From assembly GCA_937907605.1 (NCBI GenBank), contig CALCYI010000027.1:10788-74787 (forward strand): DNA of 64,000 nucleotides. Direction: 5' to 3'. A program made the translations under genes and the position numbers. Of the stretch, positions 44,286-52,593 are shown piece after piece. Position 1 is the first letter of the stretch, and the number at the start of each line of letters is the position of its first letter. This DNA comes from an uncultured Clostridia bacterium (GTDB taxonomy: Bacteria; Bacillota; Clostridia; Oscillospirales; Acutalibacteraceae). The notes under the pieces were generated by a model, which was given only the letters and a program-made list of their open reading frames with translations, made no database searches and was not told the origin of the DNA.

Positions 44286-44335
44286 CTTTCTTACAATACA
44301 TATTGTTAAAATACAACAATATTTTACAAAAATCG

Positions 44336-44364
44336 TTGACAAATTTTAGCTATAATGATAAACT
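44336..44364 (+). promoter_or_regulatory. Probable promoter of the DUF1508 gene
   Basis: Perfect TTGACA with TAAACT at a 17-base spacing. A TATAAT at 44351 is too close to this -35. Confidence 0.5.
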
Positions 44365-44409
44365 TAAATTAAGGTAAAAAACCTTAAAATATTTGAAAGG
44401 ATGAATCGT

Positions 44410-44775
44410 ATGGGAAAGTTCGTTATTAAAGAAACCAAGACCGGCGTTAAATTTGATCTGAAAGCAGGAAACGGCGAAGTTATTGCAACCTCCGAGGTTT
44501 ATACCTCCGAATCCGCCTGCAAAAAGGGCATTAACAGCGTAATTGCTAACTGTAAGGCTGAGGTTGAGGATCAGACTGTTGAAGGCTATGAGGCTAAGAA
44601 AAACCCGAAGTTCGAGGTTTATACCGATAAGGCTGGCGAGTTCAGATTCAGACTTAAGGCAAGAAACGGCCAGATTATTGCGGTATCCGAGGGATATAAG
44701 GCTAAGAAGAGCTGCTATAACGGAATTGAGAGCGTAGGAAAGAATGCTCCCGACGCACCGATTGTAAAGGTATAA
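44410..44775 (+). CDS. Tandem DUF1508 (YegP-like) protein
   Basis: 121 residues from ATG 44410 (GAAAGGA 8 bases upstream; ATG 44401 overlaps that SD). Two repeats of the roughly 50-residue YegP fold are clear: FDLKAGNGEVIATSEVYTS and RLKARNGQIIAVSEGYKA, each followed by a Cys-containing helix (CKKGINSV, CYNGIESV). Function is poorly known; such proteins are small, abundant and stress-related in some bacteria. Own promoter and terminator. Confidence 0.88.
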   Translation: MGKFVIKETKTGVKFDLKAGNGEVIATSEVYTSESACKKGINSVIANCKAEVEDQTVEGYEAKKNPKFEVYTDKAGEFRFRLKARNGQIIAVSEGYKAKKSCYNGIESVGKNAPDAPIVKV

Positions 44776-44782
44776 ATATTTT

Positions 44783-44816
44783 GTAAAGCCCTTGATTTTA
44801 AGGGCTTTATTTTTTA
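44783..44816 (+). terminator. Terminator of the DUF1508 gene
   Basis: Stem TAAAGCCCTT / AAGGGCTTTA followed by TTTTTT. Confidence 0.93.
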
Positions 44817-44850
44817 TAATGTTTTTATCATTATTTTAGGAGATGCTTAT

Positions 44851-45324
44851 ATGAAAATTGTTATCGGTTCGGATAAATCGGGCTACCCGCTCAGAAAAGC
44901 ACTTGAAAAGCACCTTGAGGAAAAGGGAATAGAGCTTATCGTTTACGGTCCCCAGGATGAAAACGAGGCGGTTCCGTTTTACGAGGTGGCGCCAAAGGCT
45001 GCAGAGGATATTCAGAAGGGTAACGCTGAACGCGGTATTTTAATCTGCGGAACGGGTATGGGCATGAGCCAGGTTGCTAATAAATTCAAGGGCGTGCGCG
45101 CAGCGTGCGTTGAGAACGTTTATTCGGCAAAAATGTGCAGAGTTATTAATGATTCGAATATTCTCTGTATGGGCGGCTGGATGATTGCAGAAACACTTGG
45201 TATCGCTATGGTTGACGCATATCTTGAAGCGCGCTTTGTAACCGGCGTTGAGGAGTGGCGCAAGGCGTGGCTTGAAAACGCAAAGGCAGAGTTCGGAAAG
45301 CTCGAAGACAGGATTTATGGCTGA
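44851..45324 (+). CDS. RpiB/LacAB-fold sugar isomerase with altered active site
   Basis: 157 residues, family length. Cys66 in ILICGTGMGMS is the isomerase base of RpiB and is kept, as is the NDSN stretch at 100-103. Three residues known from E. coli RpiB are changed: His9 to Lys (GSDKSG), His99, used to open the sugar ring, to Ile (CRVIND), and phosphate-binding Arg133 to Val; Arg137 remains. So ribose-5-phosphate is doubtful and a tetrose or an acyclic acid-bearing sugar is more likely. It overlaps the PI-PLC-like gene by 8 bases. Confidence 0.85.
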   Translation: MKIVIGSDKSGYPLRKALEKHLEEKGIELIVYGPQDENEAVPFYEVAPKAAEDIQKGNAERGILICGTGMGMSQVANKFKGVRAACVENVYSAKMCRVINDSNILCMGGWMIAETLGIAMVDAYLEARFVTGVEEWRKAWLENAKAEFGKLEDRIYG

Positions 45325-46216
45325 TTTTTATGAAAGCTGGATGAGCTATATCCGCGATGACGTTAAGATTACAAAGCTCGTTATCCCGGGCGCTCATAAT
45401 TCAGGCTCGTACGGTATGAACAAAATGGCAGAATGTCAGAGGGACGGTCTTTTGACTCAGTTCAAATACGGCTGCCGTCAGTTTTGCTTAAGACTTGATA
45501 CAAGGAAAAACGGCGAAATTGTGCTCGCTCACGGTATGAGCAAGGGCGACTCCTTTGAGAATGTGCTCAAAGATATTAAAACAGTTATTGACGAGTACCC
45601 GAGCGAGATACTTCTGCTTGATATCAGGGAGTATTACGACCAGAAAATAGGACCCTTTACGCTTAGGTATAAGGCTGATAAAAGCGCAGTAAACGACCTG
45701 CTTGAAAAGTATATATCACCCGAAAAATACGCGTTTTGCGACTTCGATAAAATCGGTGACGTAACCCTCGGTGATATACGCAAATCAGGTAAGCGTTATA
45801 TCCTTATTAACGAAAATGAGGATTATAATTACAGCAAGAACTGTGAATGTATTTTGCCTTGGGAAAAGCAAGTGAACGGCGCGAAAGCTGAGCATTTTGC
45901 CGCAAAGACGCTTCGCTTCTTCGACGATTATAAAACCGACGGGCTCTATTGGTTCCAGACCCAGCAGACCCCGAATTTGGGTACTGAAATCGGCTTGACT
46001 CCGCCGTATAAGCTCGATGAGGATTTAAGGAAATATTTTGTAAATATCATTAACGGTATTGAAGAAAACCCGTTTTATCTTGAAAGCGCAAATATAATAG
46101 CGGGGGATTTTATGACCGAGGATTATATGAAAGCCTCTGCGATTTTAAGGCTCAATATCCCGAAAGGAAATGTCAAGTCCGAAGTAATTGAAGAATACGA
46201 AAAAAGCCTGTCTTAG
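45317..46216 (+). CDS. PI-PLC X-domain-like phosphodiesterase without signal peptide
   Basis: 299 residues from ATG 45317. The two catalytic histidines of the PI-PLC fold appear in IPGAHNSGSYGM (about residue 29) and IVLAHGMSKG (about residue 73); LLLDIREYY and a C-terminal barrel follow. Bacterial PI-PLCs are normally secreted and cut phosphatidylinositol or its glycans, yet this protein begins MADFYESW with no signal sequence. It is coupled to the isomerase gene by overlap. Substrate unknown. Confidence 0.8.
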   Translation: MADFYESWMSYIRDDVKITKLVIPGAHNSGSYGMNKMAECQRDGLLTQFKYGCRQFCLRLDTRKNGEIVLAHGMSKGDSFENVLKDIKTVIDEYPSEILLLDIREYYDQKIGPFTLRYKADKSAVNDLLEKYISPEKYAFCDFDKIGDVTLGDIRKSGKRYILINENEDYNYSKNCECILPWEKQVNGAKAEHFAAKTLRFFDDYKTDGLYWFQTQQTPNLGTEIGLTPPYKLDEDLRKYFVNIINGIEENPFYLESANIIAGDFMTEDYMKASAILRLNIPKGNVKSEVIEEYEKSLS

Positions 46217-46229
46217 CGACAGGTTTTTT
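46201..46229. terminator. Terminator between convergent genes
   Basis: Stem CCTGTC / GACAGG flanked by AAAAAG and TTTTTT, overlapping the last codons of the PI-PLC-like gene. Confidence 0.85.
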
Positions 46230-46241
46230 CATTTATGGGGT

Positions 46242-46874
46242 TTACTTTTTGAATACCTCGTTAAAGCTTATTTTGTTGAATTTACTCATAATGAGGTATA
46301 CGATAATCAGAAGTACGATACCAAGCTGGAGTGCTAAGAAGGCGTAGCAAAGCGAAGCGATTACTACATTGTTTTTGGTCATACCTCTGCCCGAATCCAT
46401 ACCCTGAGGCATCATTTTTGCATCTGTTTCATTAGAAGCGTCGGTGCTTACGCTCGTGCCCTTGTTGTCAGGAGCTTCGGTTGAATCCTGTGTTTCGTCG
46501 CTGTTCTGACTGTCGCCGTTCGGCATCTCGGGAGGAGCCTGCTGGCTGTCGCCTGAGCTGCTCTGGCTGTCGCCGCCGGGCATTTCTGGAGGAGTCTGCT
46601 GGCTGTCGCCTGAGCTGTTCTGATTGTCGCCGCTCGGCATCTCCGGAGGCGTTTGCTGATTGCCGTTTGAATTGTTATTGCTGTCTGAATCAGAGCCGTT
46701 ACCGCCGTTCATACCGTCATGCTGTCCGAAGGGCTGCATTTCCTGTGAAAAAGAAGCCTGCGGCATTCTGCCTGAATTTGTGTTTACTCTTGCATACGAG
46801 AAGGTGACTGCGCTCGTTCCGATCAGTACTGCCGCCATACCTATCATAATAACGTTTTTAATGCTTTTCTTCAT
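46242..46874 (-). CDS. Two-pass membrane protein with extracytoplasmic Gln/Pro/Ser/Asp repeats
   Basis: 210 residues. A hydrophobic N-terminal segment (about 8-28, possible signal or anchor) and a C-terminal membrane segment (about 172-195) enclose about 140 residues of low complexity. Three imperfect 18-residue repeats occur, with the core GDSQQTPPEMP (PPEMP three times). The C-terminus MSKFNKISFNEVFKK is basic and cytosolic. The repeats resemble a wall-spanning spacer. No family recognised. Its DNA repeats lie at about 46500-46660. Confidence 0.72.
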   Translation of the reverse strand: MKKSIKNVIMIGMAAVLIGTSAVTFSYARVNTNSGRMPQASFSQEMQPFGQHDGMNGGNGSDSDSNNNSNGNQQTPPEMPSGDNQNSSGDSQQTPPEMPGGDSQSSSGDSQQAPPEMPNGDSQNSDETQDSTEAPDNKGTSVSTDASNETDAKMMPQGMDSGRGMTKNNVVIASLCYAFLALQLGIVLLIIVYLIMSKFNKISFNEVFKK

Positions 46875-47002
46875 AAATCTTCATTCCTTTTGCTGAATAT
46901 TTCCTAAAGCTTTCTTCCTTTAGGTTGACTCAACTATAACCGCTAAAACTTAAACGAAAATTAAAAAATGCATAAATTTCAAAAATTTTTTTCGAGCCGT
47001 AA

Positions 47003-47019
47003 ATTACAAAATGGTTACA
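47003..47019 (-). promoter_or_regulatory. WalR-type box between the repeat protein and the giant secreted protein
   Basis: Minus strand reads TGTAAC-CATTT-TGTAAT, exact to TGTWAH-N5-TGTWAH. The box lies in the 272-base divergent gap, 128 bases from each start. A TATAAT at 47090 with no convincing -35 may be the -10 for the plus-strand gene. Confidence 0.5.
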
Positions 47020-47146
47020 ATTAATTTTCGCTCAAAAAACTAACACTAAACTATTGAAATTGTTTTGAAAATATGTTACTATAATTCTGAATTATTTTAA
47101 TATATAAGTAATGTCAGTAAGCTTATATATTTTAGGAGGTCAGAAA

Positions 47147-50100
47147 ATGAAAAAATTCAGTAAAAAACTTTTATCGCTTTTACTGTCGGTGCTTCTTATT
47201 GCTGTATCCTTACCTTTTACGGCAATTCCTGCATATGCGGATGCAAGGGGCGACCTTAGTGAAGCGATTACTCGCTTTGAGGGCTATGTGACGGATATTG
47301 CCAATAATGGTATTGATGCTATTTATACCGGTATGGGCGATGCGTATCAGGTATATCTTGAGGGTATCTTTAAGTATACCAACGGCTCCGCAAGCGAAAT
47401 CGTTGACGTTACGGAAAGGCTTAACGACGCTATGGACGCTATGGTTAAGTTTGAGCAGGCGACGATTGACGCTGATTATGAAGCGGCGCACCCGGTTAAA
47501 ATCGGTACAGGTACAAATCAACCCCTAAAAAGCAGTGAAAAAACGTCCGCTATGGGCTATGGTACTACCAATATGCCCTCCCTTAACGACTATGATAACG
47601 TTATCTATAGTGACGGGGCAACAGCCAGCTGGGCGCAGGCGCTTGACACGGAGTTCAATTACAAGTACGGTTATCCGTCAGTGGATACTTACCGCAACCG
47701 CGTCAGAATTTATTATCCGAATACGGTTATCCTCTATGACGGTAAAACGGTGCCTAAAATCCCAATCATTTCGGCGTTCCAGGGCTATGGTACTTACAGT
47801 GACAATGGTGCACTTACTGCTGACAATTACCGCACGGTAGTTATGGAAAACCTCTATGAAAGCACCAACGACGTGGAGCTTTTAAATAATTATTGGCTCG
47901 GCACTACCTGTGGCAACCCGTTTGATACAAATTACAATTATCTTTATGAAAACGTGGAATGGCCGGAAACCAACCGTGCAAATCTTCACGGTACGTCCAC
48001 AGACAGCTTCTATTACTTCTCAAGTAGTGCCTCTGAGATTGACTATAATGAAGCTGCTGCCGGTAACACTACTCATTTGACCGACTGCACGAATAAGTAT
48101 CAGATATTCAAGAACAGCTTACAGTATATCCCTACGGAAAGTGAAACAAGGAATTTTGATGCCGGTTATCAGGAGGTTCTCAGAACCAAGTGGAGCGGCA
48201 ATTCGCAGATTTATTTCAGATTCCTTGGTAACGCGTTTGTGTGGAACAATGTAAACAGTATGAAGGTTGCCACGCAGGACGCTACGGCAATCTATGTTGT
48301 AAATTATAAGTATTTTCTTGAAAGCCTTCAATCTAATCTCGAAAAATATGAAGATGACTTAACGGTGGAGAACGCAAGGGACGGAGATCTTGGCTCCATA
48401 CTTTCCGCGCTTTCCGTTGCGGCTGCATTTAACCCGCTGGATGAAACCAAATATCCGTATTCAAGCGCTACTTTCGCTTATACTGATGTAAAGGGTAGAG
48501 CGTCCACCGGTATGGAGGCTGCTGCAAGAAAATGCGGCGATGATATTGATGCAGTTGTGGACATACTCGGTGCTGCGGATGTTGACGACGTTGACGCACA
48601 GTATGAAAACCTTGTAGAAGCGCTTGAGGCTTATGAAGAGAAAATGGCGCAGCAGAAGGTTTATACCGATATGGCTGTCGCATATGAAACCTACTGCCTC
48701 GGCAGGAAATATGCCGACTCTTACAAATACGGCAACAGAGATGAGTTTACACCCTCTCTTCAGACCATTGCCTATAATCTTGAAAAGCAGACCAAGGCGA
48801 TGAAGGCTGTGGGTAGAAACGCATATAATTACTATCCCGGTCAGGGCTTTGACGGCGACCTTGACTCAGAAACCAAAACAGACGCATATAAGGCTGCATA
48901 TAAGAATCTTGTGTATGCAAGCTCGGCACCGGCAAGAACAAGAGAATCCGGCTTCCCGACAACGACATCGTCTCCTGCTACATCGTTTACACGGAAGACG
49001 GATAATACCTCAGTTACCGACGGTGTTCTGGGCTTGTACAGATATAATGCCACCGGTACAATAACAGCTACAAACTATGATTCCGGCTCCTCCACCTATC
49101 TCTATGTGCCGAATGCGGTCGGCGTTTATGACGGCGTGAGCGGAGATATCAACGTGCCCGTGCTGCTCGGCTTCCGTGCCGCAGGCGGCTGGACGGGTAT
49201 TGCGACAAATCCTATTCATTATACGCTTTGGTCATACAGTTCTGAAACAAGCGCGCTGCCTTTTGCCTATTCTTATTGGAAAACCAGAAAGTATATGGCG
49301 GGAGATTCTGCAACCTACGATGGTGAAGACAACACTGATAAAATGGGTGACCGTACTAACGCCTATTCTTCAAGAGGTATGACCTTTATTGAAACGGCAA
49401 ATCTTAACCAGATTTTGAACGGAAGCACGATTGACGCTTCCCCCAATGCCATTTCGACGAATAATAGCACGGCGATTTCCGGTCTGTACAGTAACGGTTA
49501 TTATTCTAATGCAAGAAGCGACAATAAGTCTGAGGCACCAAACCCGGAAAACTTCTATGCAAATGCTATTAAATTGACGAAGCCTACCTTTACCGGCGAT
49601 GATTGGAAGAAGTATATGTATGAATATACAACCATCACCACCAAAATGAGAAGCAACAGCATTCGTCAAAGCAGCTCCGGGGTGAGCACCTCCACTGCAA
49701 GCGATAATTCCAATTATATTTCTTACGGCTCTTACAGTGGTACAATCTCTTCGCTCAGTATGTGGGTAATTGACTACTCGGGCGTTCAGGCGATTATTGA
49801 CGAGAATGATGATATTCTTACCGATAGTGCATTGGAAATCAAGAAATATTCCGAAGGTAACCTTCTGGATTACTTCAAGGATATGGATAAGCTGACAGCT
49901 TGTTCCCCTGTGAATGCGAAGTACGAATACGACAACGCAAAATACACAAACACCGTTCCGAATTCAACCTATACCGGCTTTTCGGCGGCTACCGAGCAAT
50001 GCGCGTACGATATCTGGCGTTTGCTTGAAGCAGGTGATGAGGACGAAAAGGTTCAGTATCTTGATGAAAACGGTATGAAGGTTGACGGCGAATATATCAA

Positions 50101-52219
50101 CGTCAAGGAAGACCTTAAGAATGAAGTTAACTATGTTGACGGAAGCTATGACGAGCTTCGTGACGCGCTTGAGCTTGATCCCTCAAGCGAGGTCGGACCG
50201 TGCATCGGTAACGAGGGCGAGGTAGACTATTATCAAGTCTACGAAAATGCAGTAGCCGAGGGTGCTCAGGAAATGTATAACGTTTCTAACTACAATTCCA
50301 CGGACGGCACCTATGAGGGCTATATTACCGATGAAAGCGATACCTCTATTCACGATACCGCTCAAAGCATTGTTAACGCCTATAATGACCTTCTTGCCCA
50401 TAATGAGCAGACCCGTCACGGTTACGTTTACAGCGGCAAGGAAAACGATACGTACGAAAACTATACAAGGGTTAACTACTTCCAGTGCGGTTTGGTGCCG
50501 ACTCACGATATTCACCTGAACGATGCCGACGACGTTCCGTATAACTATGCGGAAATGGAGCTTTATGAGAATCTCGCAATTGCGTATGACACGCTGGATC
50601 CCGACAAGTATAATAATGACCAGATTATACTCGACGGCAAGGAGGCGTTTGACGCTGCAACCGCAACTGCGGCTGAGCTTGGCGAGGCTGAAGTAAAAGC
50701 ACGTCAGGGTATGAAGGCTCAGGATATTATTGACCAGGGCGTAACCGCTTTGCTTACAGCAATCAACGTTAATAACGGTGACGCGGAAGGTAATGATGGT
50801 CTGACAACGGATAAGCGTGTAACCCGTTATAAATTAAAGTTCGTTATTGAAAATACCTCTACAGGTGAGGAGCAGGATATTACGTCGTTTATTATTGATG
50901 AATCCGACGATTCAATTGAGGTAGACGATGAGGATAACTATCTGGTACCGTTCGGCTATCAGGTACAGGCAACTGCTCGTCTGACTGAGGACGGAGAGCC
51001 CGTCGTTTGCACAGGCTGGGAAATCACCTCGGGCGACGCAACCTCAAGACGTCTTGACATAACTACTATTAACCTCCCATATTATGTTCTTGACAATACA
51101 ACGATTAAGGCTTATTACACTCCGCCTAAGGCTGATGATGAAATTCAGGTAATAATTGATAGCGTTTTCGGTTATAAGCTTTATAAGCTAAATGAAAAAG
51201 GCTCGGATGTACTTGAAATAGCTTACGATAATCTCAACGAAGTTAAGATTGGCGACACTACGTATACTGTCCCCAACGGCTTACAGCAGTATATTACTAA
51301 CTGGAGAGTAAGGGGCGGCGCAATGCTGTTCGGCGAAACTCCAAGCGAGAATGTAAGCATACCGCTGAGCGAGCTTGCTACGGGTTCAAGTATTGAGCTT
51401 TCTCCTGTAGCTCCCGTGCAGCCTGTTAACGGTCCATGGGTAATAAAGCTTGATAATCAGCCGATAGAAGTAACTGAGGATGAGCCCGAGGGTAAGAGCT
51501 TCACCTACGACGAAATCGTTACCGTAACCTCTGACGTAGATAATTGCTACGCGATTGCGGTTAACGTTGACGGTCAGTATATCCCTGTAGCTTACGGAAA
51601 TACCTATAAGTTCTACGCTAACAGCGATATGACTAACTTCTATTCCATTGTGAGAACCTACAATGTAAACGAAATAGGCTCTGACGGTGTTCCGGATTAT
51701 TCCTACTTTGTAGGCGATGTCGATATTACCTCCACTTATACCGAGGAACAGCTGTTCCTGCTGAAAGGTAATATGCCGATGGTACACAGCGCAAGTGAGT
51801 GTACGGATGAGGATAATAACAGTTACACCACAAGAAGCCAGTTTACGCTTAATATAGGTAATTCACAGTTTAATAACGGACTTAAGATTACCGAGGTCGG
51901 TACTATCTATTATATTGACAGAGACCAATCCTATGAGGGTGTGGATATTTCCGATAAGCTTACGCTTGACAATGTTGGTAGCTCCGACTTCAATGTAATC
52001 AAGATAAGAAGCTCCGTACTGGACTTTTCGAATGAAAACTTCAGTAATCAGTACTCAAGAACGCTGTTAAATCCGCATAACAGGAATGTTTATACCCGTG
52101 CTTATGTGAAGTACGAATATAGCTTTACCAACCTCGCGGAAGGTGAAGAAAACCAAAGCGCCGTTATCAGCGCGGTTTACTACGGCAATATCTGTAATGC
52201 TTACAACACAGAAGGCTGA
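47147..52219 (+). CDS. Very large secreted protein with internal duplication, unknown function
   Basis: 1690 residues from ATG 47147 (SD AGGAGGT). A signal peptide runs MKKFSKKLLSLLLSVLLIAV to PAYA. A unit near residues 150-520 seems duplicated near 600-990: YYPNTVILYDGKTVPKIPI against YVPNAVGVYDGVSGDINVPV, and RASTGMEAAARKCGDDID against TYTGFSAATEQCAYDIW, about 467 residues apart. Between and after these are FIVAR-like helical segments (DAQYENLVEALEAYEEKM). The last 400 residues are beta-rich. No LPxTG, dockerin or SLH motif is seen. Probably an extracellular adhesin or matrix protein. Confidence 0.8.
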   Translation: MKKFSKKLLSLLLSVLLIAVSLPFTAIPAYADARGDLSEAITRFEGYVTDIANNGIDAIYTGMGDAYQVYLEGIFKYTNGSASEIVDVTERLNDAMDAMVKFEQATIDADYEAAHPVKIGTGTNQPLKSSEKTSAMGYGTTNMPSLNDYDNVIYSDGATASWAQALDTEFNYKYGYPSVDTYRNRVRIYYPNTVILYDGKTVPKIPIISAFQGYGTYSDNGALTADNYRTVVMENLYESTNDVELLNNYWLGTTCGNPFDTNYNYLYENVEWPETNRANLHGTSTDSFYYFSSSASEIDYNEAAAGNTTHLTDCTNKYQIFKNSLQYIPTESETRNFDAGYQEVLRTKWSGNSQIYFRFLGNAFVWNNVNSMKVATQDATAIYVVNYKYFLESLQSNLEKYEDDLTVENARDGDLGSILSALSVAAAFNPLDETKYPYSSATFAYTDVKGRASTGMEAAARKCGDDIDAVVDILGAADVDDVDAQYENLVEALEAYEEKMAQQKVYTDMAVAYETYCLGRKYADSYKYGNRDEFTPSLQTIAYNLEKQTKAMKAVGRNAYNYYPGQGFDGDLDSETKTDAYKAAYKNLVYASSAPARTRESGFPTTTSSPATSFTRKTDNTSVTDGVLGLYRYNATGTITATNYDSGSSTYLYVPNAVGVYDGVSGDINVPVLLGFRAAGGWTGIATNPIHYTLWSYSSETSALPFAYSYWKTRKYMAGDSATYDGEDNTDKMGDRTNAYSSRGMTFIETANLNQILNGSTIDASPNAISTNNSTAISGLYSNGYYSNARSDNKSEAPNPENFYANAIKLTKPTFTGDDWKKYMYEYTTITTKMRSNSIRQSSSGVSTSTASDNSNYISYGSYSGTISSLSMWVIDYSGVQAIIDENDDILTDSALEIKKYSEGNLLDYFKDMDKLTACSPVNAKYEYDNAKYTNTVPNSTYTGFSAATEQCAYDIWRLLEAGDEDEKVQYLDENGMKVDGEYINVKEDLKNEVNYVDGSYDELRDALELDPSSEVGPCIGNEGEVDYYQVYENAVAEGAQEMYNVSNYNSTDGTYEGYITDESDTSIHDTAQSIVNAYNDLLAHNEQTRHGYVYSGKENDTYENYTRVNYFQCGLVPTHDIHLNDADDVPYNYAEMELYENLAIAYDTLDPDKYNNDQIILDGKEAFDAATATAAELGEAEVKARQGMKAQDIIDQGVTALLTAINVNNGDAEGNDGLTTDKRVTRYKLKFVIENTSTGEEQDITSFIIDESDDSIEVDDEDNYLVPFGYQVQATARLTEDGEPVVCTGWEITSGDATSRRLDITTINLPYYVLDNTTIKAYYTPPKADDEIQVIIDSVFGYKLYKLNEKGSDVLEIAYDNLNEVKIGDTTYTVPNGLQQYITNWRVRGGAMLFGETPSENVSIPLSELATGSSIELSPVAPVQPVNGPWVIKLDNQPIEVTEDEPEGKSFTYDEIVTVTSDVDNCYAIAVNVDGQYIPVAYGNTYKFYANSDMTNFYSIVRTYNVNEIGSDGVPDYSYFVGDVDITSTYTEEQLFLLKGNMPMVHSASECTDEDNNSYTTRSQFTLNIGNSQFNNGLKITEVGTIYYIDRDQSYEGVDISDKLTLDNVGSSDFNVIKIRSSVLDFSNENFSNQYSRTLLNPHNRNVYTRAYVKYEYSFTNLAEGEENQSAVISAVYYGNICNAYNTEG

Positions 52220-52236
52220 GGAAGGGGAGGAATAGT

Positions 52237-52494
52237 ATGATAGCTTTAAATGAAAAAGAAAAAAATCACTATGCTTCTCCCGTTGTTGAAATTGAGCTGT
52301 TTAATATCGAATGTCTTATTACTACCTCAGGAGGTCAGGGACAGTTTGATGATGTAGGCGGTATTGATTCTCTCGGCGATCTTAGCGAAGCTATTGATTC
52401 CGTAGTTGTGGATACAATTACAAATGATGTTAAGGCATTAATGGATGAAGAAGGAAATGCGGTTGAACCCGATATTCTTGATTCCGAATACTAA
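52237..52494 (+). CDS. Small acidic protein with an ITTSGG motif, cistron after the giant secreted protein
   Basis: 85 residues. The N-terminus NHYASPVVEIELFNIECLIT leads to TTSGGQGQFDDVGGIDSLG and a very acidic end. There is no membrane segment or signal peptide. SD GGAAGGGGAGG is strong. Short proteins of the pattern Y-x-x-P-x-V-E-I-x-x-F then ITTSGG are, in my experience, recurrent in gut clostridia and unexplained. It starts 17 bases after the giant gene. A leader-plus-core peptide is possible, but no modifying enzyme lies nearby. Confidence 0.7.
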   Translation: MIALNEKEKNHYASPVVEIELFNIECLITTSGGQGQFDDVGGIDSLGDLSEAIDSVVVDTITNDVKALMDEEGNAVEPDILDSEY

Positions 52495-52500
52495 TAAAAA

Positions 52501-52533
52501 TATTAAGAGGCTGCGCGAGCAGCCTCTTAAATT
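52501..52533. terminator. Terminator after the giant secreted protein operon
   Basis: Twelve-pair perfect stem TTAAGAGGCTGC / GCAGCCTCTTAA, loop GCGA. Confidence 0.85.
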
Positions 52534-52543
52534 ATGCCTTATT

Positions 52544-52585
52544 CTTAAACCCTAAACCTTAAACCTTAAACCCTAAACCTTAAAC
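52544..52585. repeat. Telomere-like heptamer tandem repeat
   Basis: Six perfect 7-base units of CYTAAAC (CTTAAAC four times, CCTAAAC twice) between a terminator and the DUF4364-like stop codon. Confidence 0.85.
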
Positions 52586-52593
52586 CTTTTCTT

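Noticed and set aside
44351..44356. TATAAT as -10 of the DUF1508 gene
   Set aside because: It is only 9 bases from the TTGACA; TAAACT at a 17-base spacing fits better.
46500..46660. CRISPR-like array
   Set aside because: The repeats are in-frame coding repeats of a membrane protein, lack unique spacers, and no cas genes are nearby.
52544..52585. True telomere or linear replicon end
   Set aside because: Only six units, internal to a chromosome-like gene order, with genes continuing on both sides.
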